Counted from the first letter of the stretch, positions 1 to 7,143 are shown. The stretch: 9,496 nucleotides of DNA from Bacteroidota bacterium (GCA_021804525.1 JAJZHJ010000025.1:1-9496); one strand, 5' to 3'. Notes: a model not told the origin generated them from the letters alone. Numbers and translations: made by a program.

Positions 1-180
1 GTATGATTAATGAGTAGCATATGATGATGGGTTTCATTTTCTGCTATCAATAGCGGGAATGTGACGCTTGTCTGCAAGTCCTTCAGGTGAATTATTCGTG
101 TGTTCGTTTTACTAACTCAGTTCTCTGTCGTTAATCCTGAAAATCAGTCGTGCACTATTTGTTATATCAAAGAGAAATAA
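1..180. other. Intergenic stretch with no supported gene
   Basis: No reading frame of useful length is visible on the + strand; every frame stops within a few codons. On the - strand an ATG complementary to 35-37 opens a frame that stays open for 12 codons to the window edge, so a divergent gene leaving the window cannot be excluded, but there is too little sequence to judge. The only structures seen are weak: a 4-bp hairpin at 67-78 and a 4-bp hairpin at 137-147. The right end overlaps the -33 element of the promoter that follows. Confidence 0.5.
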
Positions 181-189
181 CTATCTTTG
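158..189 (+). promoter_or_regulatory. Bacteroidota-type promoter P1 of the structured RNA
   Basis: TTTG at 158-161 and TATCTTTG at 182-189 are separated by 20 bp. This matches the -33 TTTG / -7 TAnnTTTG promoter of Bacteroidota at its usual spacing, and both elements are exact. Transcription would start a few bases after 189, at or within the first hairpin arm of the RNA. This is the best-matching promoter in the window. Confidence 0.75.
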
Positions 190-190
190 C

Positions 191-386
191 ATCGATTTTA
201 TTGTTGGAATGTTTGTGCAACTTCACAATAAAATTGATTTAAGCAATTGATAACGTGAGCTTTCTATTGAACAAGGCAATCGTTTTCTGCTTAAATTCAA
301 GAGGATGATAGTTTTACACGATTTACTACGGCAGTAGTGCTTGGGAAACCCTTTTGAAGTCCTTTCAATGGGTTTTTTTTATTTTT
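191..386 (+). ncRNA. Structured non-coding RNA or attenuator leader upstream of rimP
   Basis: A strong promoter lies just upstream and an intrinsic terminator ends the stretch, giving a transcript of about 190 nt with no credible ORF. Arm 1 pairs 191-204 with 225-238 (14 bp, one G-U); its loop can pair further (207-209 with 222-224, 211-213 with 219-221). Arm 2 pairs 238-245 with 288-295 (8 bp) and continues inward through 252-255 with 281-284. A small hairpin pairs 325-329 with 334-338. Bases 296-304 (TTCAAGAGG) can pair with 350-358, which would block the terminator, so the layout also fits an attenuator. A 10-codon ORF (305-337) lies inside the antiterminator loop. I do not recognise the family. 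A Bacteroidota 6S-type RNA is possible on length and autonomy, but arms folding one after another do not look like a single 6S rod. Pairings were found by eye; no folding energy was computed. Confidence 0.5.
346..386 (+). terminator. Intrinsic terminator of the structured RNA
   Basis: AAACCC (346-351) pairs with GGGTTT (370-375) and TTGAA (354-358) pairs with TTCAA (364-368) around a 5-nt loop, with a small TT/T internal loop. The stem runs straight into a T-rich tail to 386. It ends about 90 bp before rimP and upstream of the second promoter, so it can separate the RNA from the rimP operon or gate read-through into it. Confidence 0.75.
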
Positions 387-417
387 GTTTGGTTCGCAAT
401 ACAACGTGAGCTAACAG

Positions 418-448
418 TGTGTATATCAAGAAAAAATGTGTATCTTTG
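418..448 (+). promoter_or_regulatory. Promoter P2 of the rimP-nusA-infB operon
   Basis: TATCTTTG at 441-448 is an exact Bacteroidota -7 element. The -33 element is an imperfect TGTG at 418-421, with a 19-bp spacer. A start a few bases after 448 would leave a leader of roughly 20-25 nt before the rimP ATG. AACGTGAGCT at 403-412, just upstream of the -33 box, repeats exactly at 252-261. Confidence 0.65.
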
Positions 449-476
449 AGGCCTGTTTTATTAAATAGCACATCCG

Positions 477-944
477 ATGATCGAGCAGCACGTAATATAT
501 GATTTAGTAGCATCTTATCTTGTCCATACAGAAATTTTCATTGTTGAAGTGAGAGTTGCTTCTAATAATCGTATTGAGATTGATATTGATTCAAAAAAAG
601 GAGTGACCATTGACGAATGTGCGCAGTTGAGTCAATTCATTGAATCAAAGTTAGATCGTGAGGAAGAAGATTTTGAGTTAGAAGTAGGATCGGCTGGCTT
701 GAGTGCTCCTTTCAAAGTGCTTCAACAATATGAAAAATATCTTGGTGACGAGGTGGAAGTGATCACCAAAAAGGGAGAGAAATTCAGTGGTGTGTTGAAT
801 AAAGTTGATTTGCAAGAATTTGAAATAACCATATTGGAGAAGGTAAAAGAGGAAGGTGCAAAACGCAAAAAAAACGTCGAACGCACGTTGCAGTTTACCT
901 ATGATGAAGTAAAAAAAACCAACTATCTAATTAGATTCAAATAG
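477..944 (+). CDS. rimP: Ribosome maturation factor RimP
   Basis: RimP binds the free 30S subunit in the cytoplasm and helps assemble its head and central region before 70S formation. The 155-residue product has the full two-domain family length. The N-terminal alpha/beta domain (about 1-75) ends in the family signature around DFELEVGSAGLSAPF (residues 63-77), and an SH3-like C-terminal domain follows (about 78-155), with the EGAKRKKNVE segment and the TYDEVKKTNYLIRF end typical of Bacteroidota RimP. The ATG at 477 is chosen because the N-terminus aligns with the family and lies at a natural distance from P2. It is the first gene of the operon; its TAG is 2 nt from the nusA ATG, implying translational coupling. 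No defect is seen. Confidence 0.95.
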   Translation: MIEQHVIYDLVASYLVHTEIFIVEVRVASNNRIEIDIDSKKGVTIDECAQLSQFIESKLDREEEDFELEVGSAGLSAPFKVLQQYEKYLGDEVEVITKKGEKFSGVLNKVDLQEFEITILEKVKEEGAKRKKNVERTLQFTYDEVKKTNYLIRFK

Positions 945-946
945 CT

Positions 947-2197
947 ATGAGCAAAATGGAACCCATCAATTTCATTGATACCTTTGCAGAGTTTAAAGAG
1001 TTGAAGAATATCGACCGCCCAACGTTGATAAGCATTTTGGAAGAGTCATTCCGCGGCGCGCTTACCAAAATGTTTGGATCGGACGAAAATTTTGATGTGA
1101 TTATTAATCCTGACAAGGGTGACTTTGAAATATGGCACAATCGAGAAGTGGTAGCCGATGATGAAGTAGAAGATCCTATCCGTCACATATCGTTAACAGA
1201 AGCAAAAAAAATCGATGTTGATTATGAGATTGGCGAAACTGTTGCCGATGCTGTTGATTTCCTTGGATTTGGACGTCGTGCGATCTTGACACTGAGACAA
1301 ACGCTTTCTTCTAAAATATTGGAACTTCAAAAGGACTATCTTTTCAACAAGTACAAAGATCGTATTGGCCAAATTGTCAGTGGTGAAGTGTACCAAATGT
1401 GGAAAAAAGAGATTTTGCTTTTGGATGATGAAGGCAATGAATTGTTATTGCCTAAACCAGAACAAATACCGGCAGATTTTTATCGTAAAGGAGATTCTGT
1501 CCGTTCGGTTGTGTTGAAAGTTGAAAGTCGGAATGGGAATCCCAAAATTATTGTTTCGCGTACATCACCCATGTTTTTGCAACGCCTTTTTGAGTTGGAA
1601 GTTCCTGAAATTCATGATGGGTTAATCACTATTCGGAAAATTGCCCGCATCCCTGGCGAAAGAGCGAAAGTGGCTGTAGAAACATATGACGAGCGCATTG
1701 ACCCTGTCGGGGCGTGCGTTGGTGTTAAAGGTGCTCGTATTCATGGTATTGTAAGAGAGTTGCGAAACGAAAACATTGATGTTATCAATTATACGAACAA
1801 TATTTCGTTGTTCATTGCACGTTCGCTCAGTCCGGCCAAAATTTCTTCCATTCAGTTGGATGAAGAAAATCATAAAGCAGACGTATATTTAAAACCCGAA
1901 GAGATATCGATGGCGATTGGCAAAAGTGGGATGAACATTCGTCTGGCTTCCATGTTAACCGAATACACCATTGATGTGTTCCGCGATATTGATGAGGCTG
2001 ATGATGAGGATATTTATTTGGACGAATTTAACGATGAGATTGAACAATGGGTAATCGATATTTTGAAATCGATTGGTTGCGATACTGCTAAAAGTGTGAT
2101 GGCTATTCCTCGTGAAGAATTGATTCAGCGAAGCGACTTGGAAGAGGAGACAGTCGATGATGTGTTACGGGTGATAAAAGCAGAATTTGAAGAATAG
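947..2197 (+). CDS. nusA: Transcription termination/antitermination protein NusA
   Basis: NusA binds RNA polymerase and nascent RNA, and modulates pausing, intrinsic termination and antitermination. Domains in order are: an N-terminal RNAP-binding domain (about 1-125), an S1 RNA-binding domain (about 141-205), and two KH domains. KH1 has the GVKG loop at residues 259-262; KH2 has IGKSG at 324-328, followed by the expected NIRLAS. A short C-terminal tail (about 350-416) begins with an acidic run and ends in one helical helix-hairpin-helix-like unit. At 416 residues it is shorter than E. coli NusA, which carries two acidic-repeat domains, and fits the common shorter bacterial form. The ATG at 947 lies 2 nt after rimP, so the two are almost certainly cotranscribed and coupled. 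No key motif is missing. Confidence 0.96.
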   Translation: MSKMEPINFIDTFAEFKELKNIDRPTLISILEESFRGALTKMFGSDENFDVIINPDKGDFEIWHNREVVADDEVEDPIRHISLTEAKKIDVDYEIGETVADAVDFLGFGRRAILTLRQTLSSKILELQKDYLFNKYKDRIGQIVSGEVYQMWKKEILLLDDEGNELLLPKPEQIPADFYRKGDSVRSVVLKVESRNGNPKIIVSRTSPMFLQRLFELEVPEIHDGLITIRKIARIPGERAKVAVETYDERIDPVGACVGVKGARIHGIVRELRNENIDVINYTNNISLFIARSLSPAKISSIQLDEENHKADVYLKPEEISMAIGKSGMNIRLASMLTEYTIDVFRDIDEADDEDIYLDEFNDEIEQWVIDILKSIGCDTAKSVMAIPREELIQRSDLEEETVDDVLRVIKAEFEE

Positions 2198-2236
2198 GAT
2201 TATATTCATTCTTGTTTAGTGCCTTTTTTTGAATCT

Positions 2237-2255
2237 CTTCATCGTGACGATGAAG
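2237..2255 (+). repeat. Perfect 8-bp hairpin between nusA and infB
   Basis: CTTCATCG (2237-2244) and CGATGAAG (2248-2255) form a perfect 8-bp stem with a TGA loop. No T-run follows directly, so this is not a convincing terminator. It sits in the 100-bp gap between nusA and infB, where I see no promoter. It could be an RNA processing or stability element within the operon mRNA, or a weak pause site. A role is inferred only. Confidence 0.45.
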
Positions 2256-2297
2256 TGTGGTTAAGATGGTTCGTTTTTTCAAAACAAAATTATTACT

Positions 2298-2867
2298 ATG
2301 TCGAGTATCAGGTTAAGTAAAGTCGTGAAAGATTTAAACGTTGGACTTTCTACAGCTGTCGATTTTTTGCGTAAGAAGGGGCATGTAGTTGATTCAAATC
2401 CGAATAATAAAATTTCGGATGATGAATATGCTTTGCTTGTGAAGGAATTTAGCACAGATAAGGATCTTAAGCAATTATCAGAACGGGAAACACAAATGCG
2501 CATGGAAAAAGAAAGAACTCATACCCATGCTCCTGTAGGAATATCTACTTCTTCTATACCCGAACCTTCTCCAAAAGATCACCTAGTCGAAAAACAACAT
2601 GAGAATCTTACTGATGTAAATAAAGAAATTTTGCATGCAGAGCCTGTTCATCCAACAGAGAATATTATTGCACCTGAAATTGAAGAATTGAAGATTGAAA
2701 TTGCAGAGGAGTTACTTCCGCACCTCAAAACAGTGGGGAAAATCGATTTAGATAACCTCAACAAACCGATTCCACCCAAAGAAGAAATTAAACCGGAGCC
2801 TGTGCCTGAAGAGCCGACATTTGCGGAACCTATTCAGGTGGAAGAAGAGCCAGAACCAGAACAATAA
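2298..2867 (+). CDS. infB: IF2 N-terminal part, ended by an in-frame stop
   Basis: This is the 5' section of the infB frame. It encodes 189 residues and ends at TAA 2865-2867; the same frame then continues as the rest of IF2 to 5372. Residues about 4-55 are the small helical IF2 N-terminal module (IRLSKVVKDLNVG, then FLRKKGHVV). From about residue 60 the chain is a disordered acidic, Pro/Glu-rich linker, with KIDLDNLN at 148-155. The ATG at 2298 follows an A-rich leader and matches the usual start of Bacteroidota IF2. As a separate product it would have no GTPase or ribosome-binding core. Without the stop, the whole frame would be 1,024 codons, near the length I expect for this phylum's IF2. 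Either it is one gene with a nonsense codon or sequencing error, or the N-terminal part really is made separately. Confidence 0.8.
   Translation: MSSIRLSKVVKDLNVGLSTAVDFLRKKGHVVDSNPNNKISDDEYALLVKEFSTDKDLKQLSERETQMRMEKERTHTHAPVGISTSSIPEPSPKDHLVEKQHENLTDVNKEILHAEPVHPTENIIAPEIEELKIEIAEELLPHLKTVGKIDLDNLNKPIPPKEEIKPEPVPEEPTFAEPIQVEEEPEPEQ
2865..2867 (+). other. In-frame TAA within the infB coding frame
   Basis: The codons read EPEPEQ, stop, VPIPEV, and the same Glu/Pro-rich linker composition continues on both sides with no change of frame. One substitution from CAA, GAA or AAA would give this stop. TAA ends several other genes here (cvpA, fba, mpg, rbfA), so it is not reassigned. TAA is also the least leaky stop, and I see no known read-through context after it. 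Confidence 0.85.
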
Positions 2868-2882
2868 GTTCCCATCCCCGAA

Positions 2883-5372
2883 GTGATTCATTCTATTGAA
2901 CCACCTACTGAAGAAGTTTCTGTTGAAGAACCGATTAATGTTGCTGTGGAATCACCACAGCCAATAGTTGAAGAAAAAGTGTTGATTGAAAAGGAGCCGG
3001 AATTGGAACCAGAGTCAGAACTTCAAGTCATAGAAAAAGAAGAAGTCGCACAAGAGAGACCGGAAGCGGAGATTTTCCAACTTCGTTCCAATATCATTGA
3101 ACAGAACATCAAAGTTGTTGATAAAATTGATCTGGATGCCCTTAATCAACAAACACGTCCAAAGAAAAAATCAAAAGATGAGAAGCGAAGGGAACGCGAA
3201 GAAAAAGAACGCACTCAACGTGAGCAACAAGCCGCAAGCCAACGTATTGTGTCAAACGATACCCCGCCTGCTCCTAACAAGCCAAGCACTCCTATAAAAG
3301 TTGTTTTAGCGGAAGATAAAAAGAAAGAAAAACGGAAACGCATTCATAAAGAAAAAGTGACCATGGACAGACCGAGTCCAACAGTTACTAACCAACAAAA
3401 ACCTGCAGATCATAATAGGGCAAAGAGTGGTGATGGTACATTCATAAAACGACCTTTCAAACCTGAAGTCAACGAAACTGACGTTCAAAAACAGATTAAG
3501 GAAACATTAGCGCGGCTTACTCAGAAAAAGACAAAGGGATCCAAGTATCGCAAGGAACGAAGAGACTCTAATGTGGCTCGTCAGATGGAGCGTGCTGAGA
3601 GAGACAAAGGAAATGAGAAAATGCTGCAATTGACCGAATTTGTGACTGTGGCTGAGTTAGCTAACATGATGAATGTTCCCGTTACGAATGTAATTGCCAC
3701 TTGCATGAACCTTGGGGTGATGGTTTCCATCAATCAGCGGTTAGATGCAGAAACAATCAATATTGTAGCCGACGAATTTGGATATGCAACAGAATATGTA
3801 AGTTCGGAAGTGATAGATGCTATTTCGCAAGATGTTGAAGAAGAGAATGAAACAGATCGAATTTCACGACCTCCAATTGTGACTGTCATGGGGCACGTAG
3901 ATCACGGAAAGACTTCTTTGCTTGATTATATCCGGAAAGCTAATGTGATTGCTGGTGAAGCAGGTGGAATCACACAGCACATCGGCGCTTATCACGTAAC
4001 GTTAGAAGCTGGACGTAGAATCACTTTTTTGGATACTCCTGGTCACGAAGCGTTTACTGCAATGCGGGCTCGCGGAGCTGCTGTAACTGATATTGCTATT
4101 ATTATTGTTGCAGCTGATGATAGTGTGATGCCACAAACTATTGAAGCTATCAACCATGCTTCGGCTGCCAATGTTCCCATTGTTTTTGCCATTAATAAAA
4201 TAGACAAAACGGGAGCCAATCCTGAAAAAATCAAGGAAGCTCTTGCTAATTTGAATTATTTGGTCGAAGATTGGGGTGGAAAATACCAATCGCAAGAAAT
4301 CTCAGCTAAAAAAGGTACCGGAGTAAAAGAATTGCTTGAAAAAGTATTACTCGAAGCCGATATGTTAGATTTGAAAGCTAACCCTAATAAGCGAGCAATC
4401 GGTTCCACTATTGAGTCGTCCTTGGATAAAGGGCGTGGATACGTCGCTACGGTATTAGTACAAGACGGAACGTTACATTTAGGCGATGTGGTGTTAGCCG
4501 GAACTCATTTTGGGAAAGTGAAAGCTATGTTTAATGAGAGAAATCAACGCGTTGTGAAAGCGGGACCTGCCGAACCAGTAATTATTCTGGGCCTTAACGG
4601 TGCACCTCAAGCCGGTGACAATTTCAATGGGATGGCTACAGAGCAAGAAGCCCGAGAAATTGCTACGAAGCGCGAACAATTGCAACGTGAACAAGGATTG
4701 CGTACCAGTCGCCATATTACGTTAGACGAGATTGGACGACGTATTGCTATAGGTAATTTTCAGGAATTGAATATTATCGTAAAAGGTGATGTGGATGGTT
4801 CTATTGAGGCATTGTCCGATTCATTGATTAAGCTATCGGGCGAAGAAATTCAGGTCAATGTGATTCATAAAGCGGTAGGACCAATTTCGGAGTCAGATGT
4901 TATGTTAGCGGCAGCTTCTAATGCAATTATTGTCGGCTTCCAGGTACGACCTTCAATGGCAGCACGTAAAATTGCAGAAAAAGAAGAAATTGACATTCGT
5001 TTGTATTCCATCATTTACAATGCCATTGAAGAAATTAAAGCCGCTATGGAAGGAATGCTTTCTCCTGAAATTAAAGAAGAAATTGTGGCTACAATTGAAG
5101 TACGAGATGTATTCAAAATCACAAAAGTAGGAAGCGTTGCCGGTTGTATGGTGAAAGAAGGAAAAATAAAGAGAGGCACCAAGATCCGACTGATCCGCGA
5201 TGGCATCGTTGTATACACCGGAGAGCTTGGCTCATTGAAACGTTTCAAAGAAGATGTCAAGGAGGTGACGACAGGATATGAATGTGGGTTGAATATTGCA
5301 AATTACAATGACATAAAAATTGGTGATATTATTGAGGGATACGACGAGGTTGAAGTGAAAAAAACTCTTTGA
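2883..5372 (+). CDS. infB: Translation initiation factor IF-2, catalytic part
   Basis: IF2 is the cytoplasmic GTPase that positions initiator fMet-tRNA on the 30S subunit and promotes 50S joining. In this 829-residue section: acidic linker (1-75); KIDLDALN at 81-88, then a highly charged Lys/Arg/Glu stretch (to about 245); second IF2 N-terminal module (about 250-305). The G domain follows, with G1 GHVDHGKT at 337, the switch-[12 protein letters not shown]3 DTPGHE at 384, G4 NKID at 438 and G5 SAK at 474. Domains II, III and the fMet-tRNA-binding domain IV (about 510-829) are intact. Start choice is uncertain. GTG 2883 lies 15 nt after the upstream stop and could be used by reinitiation; in-frame ATGs at 3363 (after an A-rich stretch), 3585 and 3621 would also keep the whole G domain. 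If the TAA is an error, the gene is simply 2298-5372. It is the last gene before the operon terminator. Confidence 0.93.
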   Translation: MIHSIEPPTEEVSVEEPINVAVESPQPIVEEKVLIEKEPELEPESELQVIEKEEVAQERPEAEIFQLRSNIIEQNIKVVDKIDLDALNQQTRPKKKSKDEKRREREEKERTQREQQAASQRIVSNDTPPAPNKPSTPIKVVLAEDKKKEKRKRIHKEKVTMDRPSPTVTNQQKPADHNRAKSGDGTFIKRPFKPEVNETDVQKQIKETLARLTQKKTKGSKYRKERRDSNVARQMERAERDKGNEKMLQLTEFVTVAELANMMNVPVTNVIATCMNLGVMVSINQRLDAETINIVADEFGYATEYVSSEVIDAISQDVEEENETDRISRPPIVTVMGHVDHGKTSLLDYIRKANVIAGEAGGITQHIGAYHVTLEAGRRITFLDTPGHEAFTAMRARGAAVTDIAIIIVAADDSVMPQTIEAINHASAANVPIVFAINKIDKTGANPEKIKEALANLNYLVEDWGGKYQSQEISAKKGTGVKELLEKVLLEADMLDLKANPNKRAIGSTIESSLDKGRGYVATVLVQDGTLHLGDVVLAGTHFGKVKAMFNERNQRVVKAGPAEPVIILGLNGAPQAGDNFNGMATEQEAREIATKREQLQREQGLRTSRHITLDEIGRRIAIGNFQELNIIVKGDVDGSIEALSDSLIKLSGEEIQVNVIHKAVGPISESDVMLAAASNAIIVGFQVRPSMAARKIAEKEEIDIRLYSIIYNAIEEIKAAMEGMLSPEIKEEIVATIEVRDVFKITKVGSVAGCMVKEGKIKRGTKIRLIRDGIVVYTGELGSLKRFKEDVKEVTTGYECGLNIANYNDIKIGDIIEGYDEVEVKKTL

Positions 5373-5402
5373 TTTCGTTGCGCATCATTTTATTAATGAT
5401 TT

Positions 5403-5439
5403 CGTTCTTCAATAAACATGAAGGACGTTTTTCTTTTTT
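5403..5439 (+). terminator. Intrinsic terminator after infB
   Basis: CGTTCTTCA (5403-5411) pairs with TGAAGGACG (5419-5427) over 9 bp with one G-U, around a 7-nt loop, and is followed by TTTTTCTTTTTT (5428-5439). It lies 30 bp after the infB stop and closes the rimP-nusA-infB operon. A second, AT-rich inverted repeat (ATCATT 5384-5389 with AATGAT 5395-5400) sits just upstream and may add to the structure. Confidence 0.8.
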
Positions 5440-5463
5440 CGCGTTGCCTTCTTAGTAGTTTTT

Positions 5464-5964
5464 ATGGATAAGCTCGATCTTTTTTTCTTGGTGTTGCTTG
5501 GTGTAGGATTCCTACGAGGATGGATGAAAGGTGCTATCATGCAGTTGGCAGCTTTGACCGCTATTGTACTGGGTGTTTATGGCGCATTGATGCTACATGA
5601 GCCGTTTTCCCATTTCTTAGAGCATTCCTTTCATTTTTCGGTACGTTTGGCTATTCCTTTAGCATTTCTGCTTCTTTTTATTGCCATCGGTTTTGGATTG
5701 TATATTATTGGGAAACTGCTGGCGACATTTTTCAAGGCCATTTCTTTATCTTGGATAGACAGGTTGCTGGGTGCTGTGGTGGGCTTGCTTAAAGTAGCTC
5801 TCGTTCTGGGAATCTTGTTGCAACTTTTTGCCTTTTTTGATTCCAAGCAAGCGGTGCATCCCGCGAAACCACATTCTATGCTTCGACAAACCCTGGAAGC
5901 TTTTCCTTCGCAGGTTTTACCATTTTTTCATCTCAACATCACAAAGGAATCTTTTTCACATTAA
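5464..5964 (+). CDS. cvpA: CvpA family inner-membrane protein
   Basis: The 166-residue product has four hydrophobic segments (about 4-20, 25-45, 60-87 and 98-124). The signature Gly-rich motif GVGFLRGWMKGAIMQL spans the first loop, and a short hydrophilic C-terminus (about 125-166) follows. This is the CvpA / colicin V production family of inner-membrane proteins, which in enterobacteria is linked to colicin V export and envelope stress or bile tolerance; its biochemical role is unknown. The ATG at 5464 begins the first membrane segment correctly. Only 24 bp separate it from the terminator upstream, and I find no TAnnTTTG box in that gap, so expression probably relies on terminator read-through or an unseen promoter. 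No colicin gene is nearby. Confidence 0.85.
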   Translation: MDKLDLFFLVLLGVGFLRGWMKGAIMQLAALTAIVLGVYGALMLHEPFSHFLEHSFHFSVRLAIPLAFLLLFIAIGFGLYIIGKLLATFFKAISLSWIDRLLGAVVGLLKVALVLGILLQLFAFFDSKQAVHPAKPHSMLRQTLEAFPSQVLPFFHLNITKESFSH

Positions 5965-6008
5965 ACCCTCCTTTTTGAAATGGCTAATCACCCTAAAAAA
6001 TGTTATCT

Positions 6009-6042
6009 TTTGAGGCTTTCATCCCAAAAAGAAGTATCTTTG
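6009..6042 (+). promoter_or_regulatory. Promoter of fba
   Basis: TATCTTTG at 6035-6042 is an exact -7 element. TTTG at 6009-6012 is a plausible -33 element with a 22-bp spacer, slightly longer than the common 19-21. A start a few bases after 6042 gives an A-rich leader of about 30 nt to the ATG at 6079. The closer ATGs at 6045 and 6052 would leave almost no leader. Confidence 0.65.
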
Positions 6043-6078
6043 CAATGAAAAATGATTTTCACTCTAAAAACTACAGAT

Positions 6079-7071
6079 ATGGTAAGTTACAAGGAATTAG
6101 GATTAGTCAACACGAAAGAATTATTTAAGAAAGCATTTGAAGGGAAATATGCCATTCCTGCTTTTAATTTCAATAACTTAGAGCAAATTCAAGCAATCGT
6201 TTCAGCATGTGTTGAAGAACGTTCGCCGGTAATTTTACAAGTTTCGAGTGGCGCCAGAAAATATGCCAATCAAACTATGTTGCGTTATATGGCACAAGGT
6301 GCTGTGGAATATGCTAAAGAATTAGGCTATAACATTCCCATCGTGCTGCACTTGGATCATGGCGATTCTTTTGAGTTGTGTAAATCGTGTATCGAAATGG
6401 GCTTTTCATCGGTAATGATTGACGGATCACACTTATCTTATGACGAAAACGTTGCTTTGACTCGTAAAGTCGTTGAATATGCTCACGCTCATGATGTAAC
6501 TGTTGAAGGTGAATTGGGCGTTTTGGCCGGCGTGGAAGATGAAGTTTCAGCTGAGCATCATACTTATACTCGTCCTGAAGAGGTAGAAGATTTCGTTAAG
6601 AAAACTGGCGTTGACTCGTTGGCCATTTCTATCGGAACATCTCACGGAGCAAATAAATTTAAACCAGAACAGTGCACGCGCAACGCTGAAGGCAGATTGG
6701 TTCCACCCCCATTGCGTTTCGATATTCTTGAAGAAGTTGAAAAACGTATTCCGGGATTTCCTATCGTACTCCACGGTTCGTCTTCTGTTCCTCAAGAAGA
6801 TGTTGATACCATCAACAAGTTTGGTGGCGCATTGAAGGATGCTATCGGTATCCCTGAAGAAGAGCTACGTCATGCAGCTACTTCGGCTGTTTGCAAGATT
6901 AATATTGACTCAGATGCCCGTTTGGCCATGACAGCAGCGGTTCGCGAGGTATTCGTAACAAAGCCTGCTGAATTTGATCCACGTAAATATCTAGGTCCAG
7001 CCCGTGATCACATGAAAGCTTTGTACATTCATAAAGTGAAAAACGTGTTAGGAAGCGCCGGTAAAGCGTAA
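6079..7071 (+). CDS. fba: Fructose-bisphosphate aldolase, class II
   Basis: This metal-dependent aldolase reversibly cleaves fructose 1,6-bisphosphate into dihydroxyacetone phosphate and glyceraldehyde 3-phosphate in glycolysis and gluconeogenesis. From the ATG at 6079 it has 330 residues. HLDHG (91-95) supplies the catalytic Asp93 and metal ligand His94. VEGELGVLAG, GTSHG (metal ligand His189), LHGSSSVP (metal ligand His232) and KINIDSD, which contacts phosphate, follow in order. The sequence closely resembles Bacteroidota class II aldolases, which begin MVxYKxLGLVNT, so the 6079 start is preferred. An in-frame ATG at 6052 would add nine unconserved residues and lies almost at the predicted transcription start. 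The gene has its own promoter and terminator, so it is a single transcription unit. No catalytic residue is missing. Confidence 0.95.
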   Translation: MVSYKELGLVNTKELFKKAFEGKYAIPAFNFNNLEQIQAIVSACVEERSPVILQVSSGARKYANQTMLRYMAQGAVEYAKELGYNIPIVLHLDHGDSFELCKSCIEMGFSSVMIDGSHLSYDENVALTRKVVEYAHAHDVTVEGELGVLAGVEDEVSAEHHTYTRPEEVEDFVKKTGVDSLAISIGTSHGANKFKPEQCTRNAEGRLVPPPLRFDILEEVEKRIPGFPIVLHGSSSVPQEDVDTINKFGGALKDAIGIPEEELRHAATSAVCKINIDSDARLAMTAAVREVFVTKPAEFDPRKYLGPARDHMKALYIHKVKNVLGSAGKA

Positions 7072-7109
7072 ATGAATTTGATATTCCTCTTATCGTGAGA
7101 GGTGTATAG

Positions 7110-7143
7110 AAAGCTGTCTCCTTCAGACAGCTTTTTTTCTTTT
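7110..7143 (+). terminator. Intrinsic terminator of fba
   Basis: AAAGCTGTCT (7110-7119) pairs perfectly with AGACAGCTTT (7125-7134) around the loop CCTTC, and a T-rich tail runs to 7143. This is the strongest terminator in the window. A smaller 5-bp hairpin (CCTCT 7086-7090 with AGAGG 7098-7102) precedes it. Confidence 0.92.

Noticed and set aside
1..37. Possible - strand gene starting at 37 and leaving the window
   Set aside because: Only 12 codons are visible, with no promoter box on the - strand, so it cannot be supported.
305..337. 10-codon ORF as a leader peptide gene
   Set aside because: It has no run of one regulatory codon and no identifiable initiation signal. It is mentioned only as part of the attenuator idea, not as a gene.
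2865..2867. Stop-codon reassignment or programmed read-through of TAA in infB
   Set aside because: TAA, TAG and TGA all end other genes in this window at the expected family lengths, so TAA is not reassigned. TAA followed by GTT is not a known read-through context.
4002..4295. 97-codon - strand ORF inside the infB G domain
   Set aside because: It is antisense to highly conserved IF2 motifs and has a low-complexity Ser/Asn/Ile-rich product, as expected of a shadow.
6045..6128. ATG at 6045 opening a 27-codon ORF overlapping the fba start
   Set aside because: It starts 3 nt after the -7 box, so it is probably at or before the transcription start, and its product resembles nothing I know.
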